Assembly (NCBI GenBank): GCA_964432875.1
Contig: CAYSPJ010000061.1
Span: 1-29,503 of the forward strand
DNA: 29,503 bases
Origin: JACJYE01 sp964432875
GTDB taxonomy: Bacteria; Bacteroidota; Bacteroidia; Chitinophagales; Saprospiraceae
Direction of reading: 5' to 3'
Below, piece after piece: positions 8,467-15,881 of the stretch; positions within the stretch are counted from its first letter, which is position 1; each line of letters starts with the position of its first letter. The position numbers were made by a program, and so were the translations under genes. The notes below the pieces were generated by a model. It saw only the letters and a program-made list of their open reading frames with translations. It was not told the origin of the DNA and did no database searches.

Positions 8467-9369
8467 CTAATCTGCTTTAATCTCAAACGTCTTCCCCTCC
8501 CCATCAAACAGCGTGAACGCTCCCCCTGGCCTTTCCCGCATATACCCGATCCAAGGTCCATAGCCTGCCGGATGCTCCCGGTCCAACACCTGTATCTTTT
8601 GTTGGGTGTTGAGCCCGTCCATAGCGTGGGGCTCCATGTCGAAAATGAGCCCGGTGATGGGGTTCAGGTCGCGGTCAAAGAGCCCGTACTCCTTTAGCTG
8701 GCCATAGCCCGATCGCTTATCGCCGTACCGGCCCATCACGTACAGCCCATCGGCCAGCCGGCGGGGTTCACCTTCTAGTTGGCGGATGAAACGCCCCTCC
8801 AGGTCCACCAGAATGTACTCATCTTGCCAGTTGGGCCTGACCACCAGATAGCCATCCACCTGCCACTGGCTGATGCGGTAATAAGGGCCGGCCAGTTGGC
8901 GGCCGTCGATGTGACACAGATAAGCGGTATCTCCTTTTTCCTGAATAAAGGTAGTGGGTGAAACACCGTCGAACCGGTCGAACGCCGCTTCGCGGAGCTG
9001 TCCTGCCTGCCGATGCCACAAGCCTTTTTTGCCCGAAAGGGCGTCTTCAAAGATCAGGAAGGGCAGGGTGTCGTACTCCACGATCCACTGCCCCCGTTCG
9101 TTTTGACCAATCTCTCTTTTGTTGACCATGGGCTCGAACCCCAGGAGCACCGTATCGATGAGCACCTGCCCATCGGCCTTGCCCACGCCGCGCAGGTAGC
9201 CGCGGTTGTTGCGTCCGGCGTGCAGGGTGTAATACCCTTTTTCATCCAGAAAACGAATGCAGCGGTAACCGGCTTCCGCTACATGGTCGATTTCAATAAC
9301 CGGGTCGTCGACCTGGGCTTGGGCAGACAGGCAGGCGAAAAGTGCAAAAAGGAGGAAGTAATAGTGCAT
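8467..9369 (-). CDS. Secreted WG-repeat protein, 300 residues
   Basis: ATG at 9369 gives a signal peptide (MHYYFLLFALFACLSAQA, then Q). The mature part has weak WG-type repeats. Recognisable pieces are GYYTLHAGRNNRGYLRG, GLWHRQAGQLREAAFDRFDG, YILVDLEGRFIRQLEGEPRR and GLFDRDLNPITGLIFDMEP. These are more diverged than in the neighbouring proteins. The C-terminus (AFTLFDGEGKTFEIKAD) ends with a similar short hairpin. No catalytic motif was seen. The gene is third in the WG-repeat run, 58 bases after the WG-TonB gene with one copy of the GAGGTGTCACCTC palindrome in the gap. It is followed by the 32-base palindrome. Function unknown. Confidence 0.8.
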   Translation of the reverse strand: MHYYFLLFALFACLSAQAQVDDPVIEIDHVAEAGYRCIRFLDEKGYYTLHAGRNNRGYLRGVGKADGQVLIDTVLLGFEPMVNKREIGQNERGQWIVEYDTLPFLIFEDALSGKKGLWHRQAGQLREAAFDRFDGVSPTTFIQEKGDTAYLCHIDGRQLAGPYYRISQWQVDGYLVVRPNWQDEYILVDLEGRFIRQLEGEPRRLADGLYVMGRYGDKRSGYGQLKEYGLFDRDLNPITGLIFDMEPHAMDGLNTQQKIQVLDREHPAGYGPWIGYMRERPGGAFTLFDGEGKTFEIKAD

Positions 9370-9398
9370 GTGGGTTTATTTTTTTTTCAGGCATTTGG

Positions 9399-9411
9399 GA
9401 GGTGTCACCTC
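9399..9411. repeat. Single copy of the GAGGTGTCACCTC palindrome
   Basis: The 13-base core GAGGTG-T-CACCTC lies in the 58-base gap between the WG-TonB gene and the next WG gene. It is identical to the three copies upstream of the WG-TonB gene, but its flanks are different, so only the core is shared. Confidence 0.65.
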
Positions 9412-9427
9412 GTAAGCTCGATTTCAA

Positions 9428-11281
9428 TCACTCCAGCTTGAACCTGAACGGAAAAGTCTGCCACGACCGCACCGGCAAGCCGTTTTTCTTCGCGGGCTTC
9501 CACCTAGGCATGCGCTCAATGATGCGAACGACCTCCTTTCCGCAGCCCCCGCCGATATCCTTGACAATTTGAATGTTGGTGAGGCTGCCGTCCTTTTCCA
9601 CCACAAATTTGACGACCACCATGCCCTGAATGGCGTATTCTTTGGCAAGCGCCGGGTATTTCAACTCGGATACCATAAACTTTATTTTCTCCGACTCCCC
9701 TCCCGAGTATTCCGCGGGCTGGTCCGGAAAGTCGTAGATATCCTCTTCCTGGCGGGAAGTTTCTTCCACAGGCGGCGGCGGCACTGGAGTATCCATCCAA
9801 ACAACCTCTTCCATCGCTACTACTTCTTCCTCTTTGGGTTTAAGCGGGGCAAAATCATGGGCTTTGCCTTTTTCGTCGAAACCCACCCAGGGCTGGTCGT
9901 CGCCGCGTTGGGCGGATGATCCATACGCTACCAAGCGGCCGGACTTCATTTGTCCCCTCCAGGCGGTGTAGTGCTTTCGCTCCGGTTGTTCCATAAACGC
10001 ATAGCCCTGATTGTTGACCCGGCGTCCGGCAGCGTCGTGCAGGTAGTACGCCCCCTCTTCCTTGACGGCAAAATAACTCGAGTAGGGAAGCAGTATAATC
10101 TTCTGAAAATTAAAACGGTCGCCCGCCGGATCTCCGATGTGGATGAAGCCTCCCCGTTCGCCGTTTTCCGGTTGGCCGTAAAGAATGCCGGGGTTTGCGG
10201 TATATTCCAGTCGTTTGAACCGTCCCGGATAGGCCGGCTTGCCATCCCAGCCCATGATGATAAAAGCGGCGCCGTCGTGAACGATCAGCGGGTGGTCGTC
10301 GGAGGCGTATTGGATTTCTTTGTATTGCATGGGCAAAATGGGGCGACCGTCGAGGTGGAAAAGGCCGGTTGATAATTGGGCCGCACGGGAGGCGGTAAAG
10401 TACCTGTAGAAGTGCTGGTTTGCCATTTTGCCGATCCCGCCTTTAAAAACAACGTTGCCTGTAACACAGCTATCGAGCAGCAATCGCCCGTTGGGGTCAT
10501 ACACTTTGCCGTTCAGCGGACTTCCTTCCTGCGCGAGAATGACGTCTTGCGGCTGATTGCCCATTTTGGAAAGTCTGGCAGGGCCCAAGGGAATGAGAAA
10601 ACGACCTTGCTCATCGGTCATGCCCATCTGATAGTCGGTGGTTTGCACGAGAAACCTGCCCCCGGGATGAGCCTGGATGTTAAAATAAACCGGCGGCAGC
10701 AAGGTATCTCCTTCCCAGGTGAACAAGCCCGCCTGGCTGGGGTTGCCCCGGTTGTCGATCGTAGCGCAGACGACGGTTTTGCCGTCGGTCCACCTGCCGT
10801 TTTCAAATCGGCCCTGGAAAGGATCCTCGCCTTTCAGGTCGAGAAAAACCCGGGACATATCCGGCCGGATGATCACCACGGTGTTTTCGTTGAATCCGGG
10901 CTCGGCCGTCTGTCCCGCTGCCTGAAACAGGGCTTCTCCCTTCCCGTTGAAAAAATACAGCAGGGTATCGTTTTCCGGCGCGCGGGCTGCCAGCAAATCT
11001 GCATGGATGGCGCGCACATATTCGTATTGAATCGGCAGGACCAGTCCGCCCTCCAGCTTGTACAGGCCCCAAAGCTTGTTTTTCCCAACCCCGGTATACC
11101 CCATGGCACTGTTTTGCCAGCCGATGTCGATTTCGTCGTATTCAAAGGGTATGACAATACTGCCGTCGACCTGATCGACATAGCCCATTTTGCCGGTTTC
11201 GGGGTCGGTTTCCACGCGGTATTGGGCATGGGTGGTGGCTGCGAGGAGCAGGAGGAGAAAAGTTACCCTGATAAGACGCAT
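9428..11281 (-). CDS. WG-repeat protein fused to a TonB C-terminal domain
   Basis: The ATG at 11281 gives a signal peptide (MRLIRVTFLLLLLAATTHA, then Q). A start at 11323 would put 14 charged residues ahead of it, inside the repeat region. Residues about 20-480 carry WG-type repeats such as KMGYVDQVDGSIVIPFEYDE, LWGLYKLEGGLVLPIQYEY and GLFHLDGRPILPMQYKE. A Pro/Glu-rich linker (DTPVPPPPVEETSRQEED, about 485-520) follows. The last 86 or so residues match the TonB C-terminal domain, with LKYPALAKEYAIQGMVVVKF, VEKDGSLTNIQIVKDIGGGC and MPRWKPAKKNGLPVRSW as its typical blocks. In Bacteroidota, TonB_C domains are often attached to non-transport proteins, so energy transduction to an outer-membrane receptor is possible but not shown. 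A signal peptide with no retained N-terminal anchor is unlike classical TonB. Second WG gene of the run. Confidence 0.85.
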   Translation of the reverse strand: MRLIRVTFLLLLLAATTHAQYRVETDPETGKMGYVDQVDGSIVIPFEYDEIDIGWQNSAMGYTGVGKNKLWGLYKLEGGLVLPIQYEYVRAIHADLLAARAPENDTLLYFFNGKGEALFQAAGQTAEPGFNENTVVIIRPDMSRVFLDLKGEDPFQGRFENGRWTDGKTVVCATIDNRGNPSQAGLFTWEGDTLLPPVYFNIQAHPGGRFLVQTTDYQMGMTDEQGRFLIPLGPARLSKMGNQPQDVILAQEGSPLNGKVYDPNGRLLLDSCVTGNVVFKGGIGKMANQHFYRYFTASRAAQLSTGLFHLDGRPILPMQYKEIQYASDDHPLIVHDGAAFIIMGWDGKPAYPGRFKRLEYTANPGILYGQPENGERGGFIHIGDPAGDRFNFQKIILLPYSSYFAVKEEGAYYLHDAAGRRVNNQGYAFMEQPERKHYTAWRGQMKSGRLVAYGSSAQRGDDQPWVGFDEKGKAHDFAPLKPKEEEVVAMEEVVWMDTPVPPPPVEETSRQEEDIYDFPDQPAEYSGGESEKIKFMVSELKYPALAKEYAIQGMVVVKFVVEKDGSLTNIQIVKDIGGGCGKEVVRIIERMPRWKPAKKNGLPVRSWQTFPFRFKLE

Positions 11282-11300
11282 AGTTCTTTCTTGTTGATTA

Positions 11301-11406
11301 TCAAATACATATCGAGGTGTCACCTCCTTTCTTCCTGGTTTTCAAGTACATCCGAGGTGTCACCTCCTTTCTTCCTGGTTTTCAGCCACATCCGAGGTGT
11401 CACCTC
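11301..11406. repeat. 40-bp direct repeat with GAGGTGTCACCTC palindrome cores (three copies)
   Basis: The 13-base palindrome GAGGTG-T-CACCTC occurs at 11314-11326, 11354-11366 and 11394-11406, exactly 40 bases apart. Between the cores, CTTTCTTCCTGGTT is repeated without change, and TTCAAGTACATCC / TTCAGCCACATCC differ slightly. The array fills most of the gap between two WG-repeat genes, and the last core includes the TGA stop codon (11405-11407) of the upstream gene. It looks like tandem duplication of a REP-like or regulatory unit, not a CRISPR, since the intervening sequence is also repeated. Confidence 0.8.
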
Positions 11407-13006
11407 AATCTAGCCCCACCATTTTCCCATTCTTCAAAAAAACAAAGGCCGCCCCATTCTCGCGCGTCAGCACGGTGACCACCTCGGCTTCAGGAATGCC
11501 CTTGGCTTTAAAAGCGCCGGAGAAAGCTGGCAAGGTATTTTCCATGTAGGCGCCGCGGTAAGCCGGTTGCACCAACATCTTTCCCGAAGGATCGACGATG
11601 CCCAGCTTGCTTTCTGCATTGATGTAGAAAAAACCGTGCCTGAGCAGCTGGATATCGGTGTAAATGCCGGGCAAAACCTCACGGCCCTGGTCGTCGACCA
11701 GGCCGCATTTCATCCCCTCATTCACGAAAATGACCACGCGGCCGTTGTGGTCGCCCAGCCATTTGTACCTGAACGGGATGGCCATTTTGCCCTCCAGGGA
11801 AAGGAGGCCGAAGTACTGATCGGTAGAATCCTTGAGGGAAAAATGCGGCCCCCGGGCCATGTCGAACCGCTGTATGACCTTCGGGTGCTCAAAGGGCGTC
11901 ACCACCTTGTTGTCGATGTCGACTACGCCCCATTTGCTCGTTTTCTGGGCCCAGATATGGAATTTGCCCTGGTGGAGGAAGGAAAGACCGAACCCCATGT
12001 ATTCGAAAGGCAGCACCGTGCGCCCCGCGCTGTCGATCACACCGGCCCTGATGTGGGTCACACCGTCCTCGTCCGGGCCGGTTTCGGCCTGGGTGCCGAA
12101 AAGTAAGGGACCGAAGCGTTTTTCATCGGGATTCATGACATACAGGGGCCCGATGCCTCCGTAAAATTTGGGTTCGATCATCCATTCGCGGCGGCGCAGA
12201 TCGAAAACGCCCACTTTGCCGTCTGCGTCGCCCACCTGCAGCCATTCGGGGTGCTGTGCGAGGAGGTCTCCAGCCCAGTAATAGACGTCCATCGTTGCAT
12301 ATTCAAAAGGCAGGACGACCTGGCCGTCCATCGCCACCACGCCCATCTCCCGGGGCATGTGGTAGATCAGCCCGGTCTGGGCCATGGCAATCTGGTAGGC
12401 GGGGGGATCGGAGGTCACATACCCCTGCGTGGTGCGCACCCCGGGGTAGAAATAGACCACTTCGACGTAGCGGTTTTCGCGAAAGGGGAAGATCACTTCG
12501 CCCTTGCCGTTGATTAGTCCGGCGTGCCCGTTTTCGAGGACGGCCAGGAGGCGAAGGTCTTCCAGCGGCACGCCGCGGGGGACCTGGAAAGCCTGCGGTT
12601 TGTACAGCAATTCGAGCCTTTTGTAGGAAAAGGGAATGACGATCTGGTTCGCTTCGTTGATCACGCCGAATTTACCTTCCTTCGAAGCGACCATGAAGCC
12701 GCAGTATTGAAAATGCAGGTCGTCGTATTCGGCGGGGAGGAGCACGGTTCCGTCCTGGGCCTTCATGCCGCTTTTTCCGTTCTGATAATATTTATTGGAG
12801 TAATGGCTGCCCAGCTTGCTCCAATACGCCTGTTGGGCGGTGACGAGGTAGCCGTAGTCGTTGTAGGCGTAGCCGGGAGGCACCGGTTTTTCTGTCTCTG
12901 GAGGAGCTGGCGTCTGCGGTTGTTCTTCCAGGATAAGGGGTTCCTGGGCGTAAAGGGCAGGCGCCAGCGCGAGCAGGCACGCTGCGAACAGGTGGTTTTT
13001 CTTCAT
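11405..13006 (-). CDS. Secreted WG-repeat protein, 533 residues
   Basis: ATG at 13006 gives a signal peptide (MKKNHLFAACLLALAPALYA, then QEP). A Pro/Glu-rich stretch follows at about 22-45. The rest is about nine WG repeats, the most regular in the cluster: KFGVINEANQIVIPFSYKRL, HAGLINGKGEVIFPFREN, MGVVAMDGQVVLPFEYATMD, KVGVFDLRRREWMIEPKFY, AGVIDSAGRTVLPFEYMG, KWGVVDIDNKVVTPFEHPK, YFGLLSLEGKMAIPFRYKW, KCGLVDDQGREVLPGIYTDI and KLGIVDPSGKMLVQPAYRGA. No enzyme motif or anchor was seen, so it is probably periplasmic or surface-exposed. It starts 9 bases after the Uma2 gene, which argues for one transcript from the promoter near 13620. Function unknown. Confidence 0.9.
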   Translation of the reverse strand: MKKNHLFAACLLALAPALYAQEPLILEEQPQTPAPPETEKPVPPGYAYNDYGYLVTAQQAYWSKLGSHYSNKYYQNGKSGMKAQDGTVLLPAEYDDLHFQYCGFMVASKEGKFGVINEANQIVIPFSYKRLELLYKPQAFQVPRGVPLEDLRLLAVLENGHAGLINGKGEVIFPFRENRYVEVVYFYPGVRTTQGYVTSDPPAYQIAMAQTGLIYHMPREMGVVAMDGQVVLPFEYATMDVYYWAGDLLAQHPEWLQVGDADGKVGVFDLRRREWMIEPKFYGGIGPLYVMNPDEKRFGPLLFGTQAETGPDEDGVTHIRAGVIDSAGRTVLPFEYMGFGLSFLHQGKFHIWAQKTSKWGVVDIDNKVVTPFEHPKVIQRFDMARGPHFSLKDSTDQYFGLLSLEGKMAIPFRYKWLGDHNGRVVIFVNEGMKCGLVDDQGREVLPGIYTDIQLLRHGFFYINAESKLGIVDPSGKMLVQPAYRGAYMENTLPAFSGAFKAKGIPEAEVVTVLTRENGAAFVFLKNGKMVGLD

Positions 13007-13015
13007 AAAATGGGG

Positions 13016-13600
13016 CTAGACTTCTTTGAATACTTCCTCTGCCTTCATCACAAAACCTTCTACCACGGGCTCTGCGCTGCACACTTTGTCGCCGCTGCAC
13101 ACGACCAGGTCTTCGGGCGTGCGGTAGACTTCGATCACTTGCTGCTCGGGAAATACGAGCCAGAGCACTTTCACGCCCGCCTGGAAGTATTCATACACCT
13201 TGTTTTTGACGAGGTTGATTTTGTCGTTAATAGAAATGATCTCAATAATAAACTCCGGGATGGGGGCATAGCCTTTTGCTGCGGCGCGAGTTTGCTCAAG
13301 GGTAATAAGCGACAAGTCGGGTTTGCGCCATTGCTCTTCAGAAGTCCATACCTCTATTTCGCATTGGAGTTTTGCCCTAGTTTTGGCGATGGGTAGTGTA
13401 GCAAATCTATCCTGAAGGTTGATGACAATGTAATGTTCGCTCATTTTCATAGCGTCCGACTTTTCGATTACGCCCTTATTATACTCGTACTTGACGCCCG
13501 GCCCGCCCTCGCTGTACTTGCGCAGGAAGGTATGGATGGACATCTTTCTGGGCGGCTTCTTTTTGACGGGAGCTTCCCGGTAGGTGGTATTCTCACTCAT
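13016..13600 (-). CDS. Uma2-family (DUF820) putative restriction-fold endonuclease
   Basis: The 194-residue protein matches the Uma2 family, a PD-(D/E)xK nuclease fold common in Bacteroidota and cyanobacteria and of unknown biological role. The core motifs are visible: KYEYNKGVIE near 37-46, the acidic KPD with Asp95, FIIEII with Glu120, then a helix with conserved Lys and Tyr (KNKVYEYFQAGVKVLWLV, 132-149). The N-terminal 20 residues are Lys/Pro-rich and lie outside the fold. ATG at 13600 is preceded by a strong -7 box. The gene starts the probable transcript that continues into the WG-repeat genes (9-base gap). That pairing may be chance, since Uma2 genes are scattered and mobile. A second member lies at 16936-17535, with low similarity outside the fold. 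Confidence 0.88.
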   Translation of the reverse strand: MSENTTYREAPVKKKPPRKMSIHTFLRKYSEGGPGVKYEYNKGVIEKSDAMKMSEHYIVINLQDRFATLPIAKTRAKLQCEIEVWTSEEQWRKPDLSLITLEQTRAAAKGYAPIPEFIIEIISINDKINLVKNKVYEYFQAGVKVLWLVFPEQQVIEVYRTPEDLVVCSGDKVCSAEPVVEGFVMKAEEVFKEV

Positions 13601-13618
13601 GTCGTGAATGGTTTAATG

Positions 13619-13626
13619 CAAATATA
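13619..13626 (-). promoter_or_regulatory. Putative promoter -7 box (TATATTTG) of the Uma2/WG operon
   Basis: Minus-strand TATATTTG matches the Bacteroidota -7 consensus TAnnTTTG exactly and lies 18 bases upstream of the ATG at 13600. The upstream -33 element is not well placed: the nearest TTG triplets are 13 and 27 bases away, against a usual 17-23. Confidence 0.45.
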
Positions 13627-13793
13627 ACATTTTTTCCGCCAACCTGCCCCCCTCAATCTCCCTCTTTCAGCAAAAAATTCCTCTGCCATAAAAACTGTCG
13701 CTCTTATGCCCCTGCGCCCTTATCCTCCGCTCCATCGCGGCATGGCATTCCTGATATCCTTTGTTTTTCGCACAGGTATTCCTGCTTTCACTG

Positions 13794-14564
13794 CTACTGT
13801 GCCGACCACCCTCCATCTACCGGCAAGGCGGCACCGGTGAGGGTATGAGCCGCCTCGCTGGCCAGCAGCAGCGCCAGTTCGGCCAGCAATTCGATACTGA
13901 TAAAATCCTTGACGGCTTGTTTTTTCAACATTACTTTCTCCACCACCTCCTCGGGGCTGAGCTGATGGGCTTTGGCCTGGCTGGCAATCTGGGCATCCAC
14001 CAAAGGAGTGCGCACATAACCCGGGCAGATGGCATTGCAAGTGATACCCAAGGGAGCGCCTTCCAGGGCCAGCACTTTGGTCAGCCCGACGATGCCATGC
14101 TTGGCGGCGATGTAGGCAGCCTTGTACTCCGAAGCACGCAGCCCATGCACCGAAGCGATATTGATGATGCGCCCGAAGCCCCGTTGTTTCATACCCGGCC
14201 AAACGGCCTTGCTGGCGTGAAAAGCTGCGCTGAGGTTGACGCCGAGGATGCGGTCCCACTGCGCTTCCGGAAATTCGTCGATGGGTGCCACGTGCTGGAT
14301 CCCCGCGTTGTTGATGAGCACATCTACCTGCCCAAAATGGCCTTCGGCTTCGGCAACCATGGCTCGAATCTGCTCTGGCACCAGCATATCAGCCGGCGAA
14401 AATAAAGTGGCGATACCGCAGCGGCGGGCCAGGCTTTGGGCTATTTCCAGGCCGTTTTCCTCCAGCCCGTTGAGCATCAACTGGTAGCCGGCGGCGGCAA
14501 AAGCTTCGGCTAGGCCCAATCCGATCCCGCTGGTGCTTCCGGTGATAATGGCAGTTTTATTCAT
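13794..14564 (-). CDS. bdhA: 3-hydroxybutyrate dehydrogenase (short-chain dehydrogenase/reductase)
   Basis: The cytoplasmic 256-residue enzyme probably interconverts (R)-3-hydroxybutyrate and acetoacetate with NAD. It is a classical SDR: the cofactor loop TGSTSGIG at 8-15, NNAG at 85-88, and the catalytic Ser138, Tyr151 and Lys155 (YIAAK). The segment ITCNAICPGYVRTPLVDAQI at 174-193 is characteristic of the 3-hydroxybutyrate dehydrogenase subfamily, which also has this length. The ATG at 14564 is chosen because the SDR fold begins at once (MNKTAIITG). A longer reading to 14651 adds residues without homology. It has no ketone-body or polyhydroxybutyrate genes beside it. A general SDR with a related substrate is the alternative. 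Confidence 0.85.
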   Translation of the reverse strand: MNKTAIITGSTSGIGLGLAEAFAAAGYQLMLNGLEENGLEIAQSLARRCGIATLFSPADMLVPEQIRAMVAEAEGHFGQVDVLINNAGIQHVAPIDEFPEAQWDRILGVNLSAAFHASKAVWPGMKQRGFGRIINIASVHGLRASEYKAAYIAAKHGIVGLTKVLALEGAPLGITCNAICPGYVRTPLVDAQIASQAKAHQLSPEEVVEKVMLKKQAVKDFISIELLAELALLLASEAAHTLTGAALPVDGGWSAQ

Positions 14565-14864
14565 GGCGTTGTGTTTGTTTTTTCCTAAAATGCACCTGCT
14601 GGCATTCTTTACCGCCTGGTGTAGTAAATCTGCCCCTTTCAGGGCCCTCAAGGTAAGGAGTTTTTTTTATTTTTGTCACTCGAAGGACGGGGGCTGATCG
14701 TACTCTTTTCTATCGCATTCGGCCGGAGGGGGGAGGGAGGTGTTATTAGGGAGGGATTCAAGGTTAAAGGGTAAAGGTTAAAGGATAAAGGATAAAGGGT
14801 AAAGGGTAAAGGGTAAAGGGTAAAGTGGGGGGACGACAAAAAAAATAAATCAAACCATTATAAC
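14565..14864. other. Divergent intergenic region with heptamer array
   Basis: The 300-base gap separates two divergent genes and must hold both promoters, though I could not identify convincing -7/-33 pairs. A TATTTTG near 14669 is one base short of the consensus. The notable content is the GGGTAAA array at 14762-14824, which begins 103 bases upstream of the superoxide dismutase start. Confidence 0.5.
14762..14824. repeat. Nine-unit heptanucleotide tandem array (consensus GGGTAAA)
   Basis: Nine uninterrupted heptamers: GGTTAAA, GGGTAAA, GGTTAAA, GGATAAA twice, then GGGTAAA four times. Read on the minus strand it gives an open frame of FTLYPLP-type peptides, which is a consequence of the repeat and not a gene. 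Such short tandemly repeated heptamers are best known from cyanobacterial intergenic regions. Unit number probably varies between strains by replication slippage. Confidence 0.9.
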
Positions 14865-15881
14865 ATGATTCACAAATTCAAGACATTGCTAGCGGCCGGG
14901 GCGTTTTTGCTCTTCGGTGGGCTGGCACAAGCTCAACCTTTTGCCCTGCCCAAGCTGGGCTATGCTTACGGGGCGCTAGAGCCTTACATTGATGCTCAGA
15001 CGATGGAGATTCACTACACCAAGCACCATCAGGCCTACGCCAATAATTTGAACAACAGCATTAAGGGCACGCGTTTTGAGGAGTGGCCGTTGGAAGACCT
15101 GCTGCTGAGCGCGCAGAAGCGCGGCGCTGCCATACGCAACAATGGCGGTGGGCATTACAACCACACCCTTTTTTGGGGGATCCTCTCCCCTACCCCGGCA
15201 AAAAAGCCCAGCGGCGCACTGCAACAAGCTATCGAACGCGACTTTGCCAGCCTGGATAGCCTCAAGACGCTGTTGAACCAGGCCGCTGCTACCCGCTTCG
15301 GCTCCGGTTGGGCCTGGCTCTACCTCACTGTAGATAAAAAGCTGGCCGTGTGTAGCTCGCCCAACCAGGACAACCCCATCATGGACGCCTCGCCCGAGCG
15401 AGGCATCCCCATCCTGGGTATCGACGTATGGGAGCACGCCTACTACCTCAAGTACCAAAATAAACGCGGCGACTATCTGGCGGCCATCTGGAATGTGCTC
15501 GACTGGGATGCCGTAGGGCGCAACTACGCCGCAGCGCTGGAAAGCCCCCTGCTGAAGCGCATCGAGCTCAGCGCCTGGGCTGCGCTGCAGGATTTCCATG
15601 GCGTCATGTCGCAGACTTTTCACCCGGCTGAAGAAGGCAACTTCAAGCCCATCATGCAGCGTTCGGGCGAAATGGCGGCCAAGGCCAAAGCTTTACAGCA
15701 AGCCCCCATACCCGCCAGCTTCCGCAACGAAAAGGTGGCCAATTCGATCAAACTCCTGGCCGCTGAAGCCGAGGCTTTGGATAAAATGATTAAGAAAAAA
15801 GCAGGGGAAGGCAAGGTCAAAACGGCGCTCTTTGCCCTGCACGGCCGCTTCCATGAGGTCATGAAAGAATGTAATGATTAA
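14865..15881 (+). CDS. Exported Mn-type superoxide dismutase with a C-terminal helical extension
   Basis: The 338-residue protein begins with a signal peptide (MIHKFKTLLAAGAFLLFGGL, then AQAQ), so it should act outside the cytoplasm, turning superoxide into peroxide and oxygen. Residues 25-222 are a complete Fe/Mn superoxide dismutase: metal ligands His50 (MEIH), His100 (NHTLFW), Asp187 and His191 (GIDVWEHAYYLKYQNKRGDY). Gly at the position preceding His100 (NNGGGHYNH) and Gln168 (PNQDNP) fit the manganese or cambialistic type. Family members are about 200 residues. Here about 110 more follow, mostly helical, with His245, His253, His326, His330 and Cys335, and the phrase TFHPAEEGNFKPIMQRSGEM. 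This resembles a small helix-bundle, perhaps metal-binding. The TAA stop overlaps the next gene's ATG by one base, so translation is probably coupled. Confidence 0.9.
   Translation: MIHKFKTLLAAGAFLLFGGLAQAQPFALPKLGYAYGALEPYIDAQTMEIHYTKHHQAYANNLNNSIKGTRFEEWPLEDLLLSAQKRGAAIRNNGGGHYNHTLFWGILSPTPAKKPSGALQQAIERDFASLDSLKTLLNQAAATRFGSGWAWLYLTVDKKLAVCSSPNQDNPIMDASPERGIPILGIDVWEHAYYLKYQNKRGDYLAAIWNVLDWDAVGRNYAAALESPLLKRIELSAWAALQDFHGVMSQTFHPAEEGNFKPIMQRSGEMAAKAKALQQAPIPASFRNEKVANSIKLLAAEAEALDKMIKKKAGEGKVKTALFALHGRFHEVMKECND

Noticed and set aside
11301..11406. Possible CRISPR array
   Set aside because: Only three copies, a 13-base core, and the intervening sequences are themselves repeated rather than unique spacers.
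10376..11413. Plus-strand frame of 345 codons opposite the WG-TonB gene
   Set aside because: Antisense of a gene with a clear signal peptide and domains; composition and lack of homology argue against coding.
14669..14675. TATTTTG as promoter of the superoxide dismutase gene
   Set aside because: One base short of TAnnTTTG, no -33 element, and nearly 200 bases from the start codon.
14648..14839. Minus-strand open frame rich in FTLYPLP-type peptides
   Set aside because: It is the translation of the GGGTAAA heptamer array and has no homology outside the repeat.
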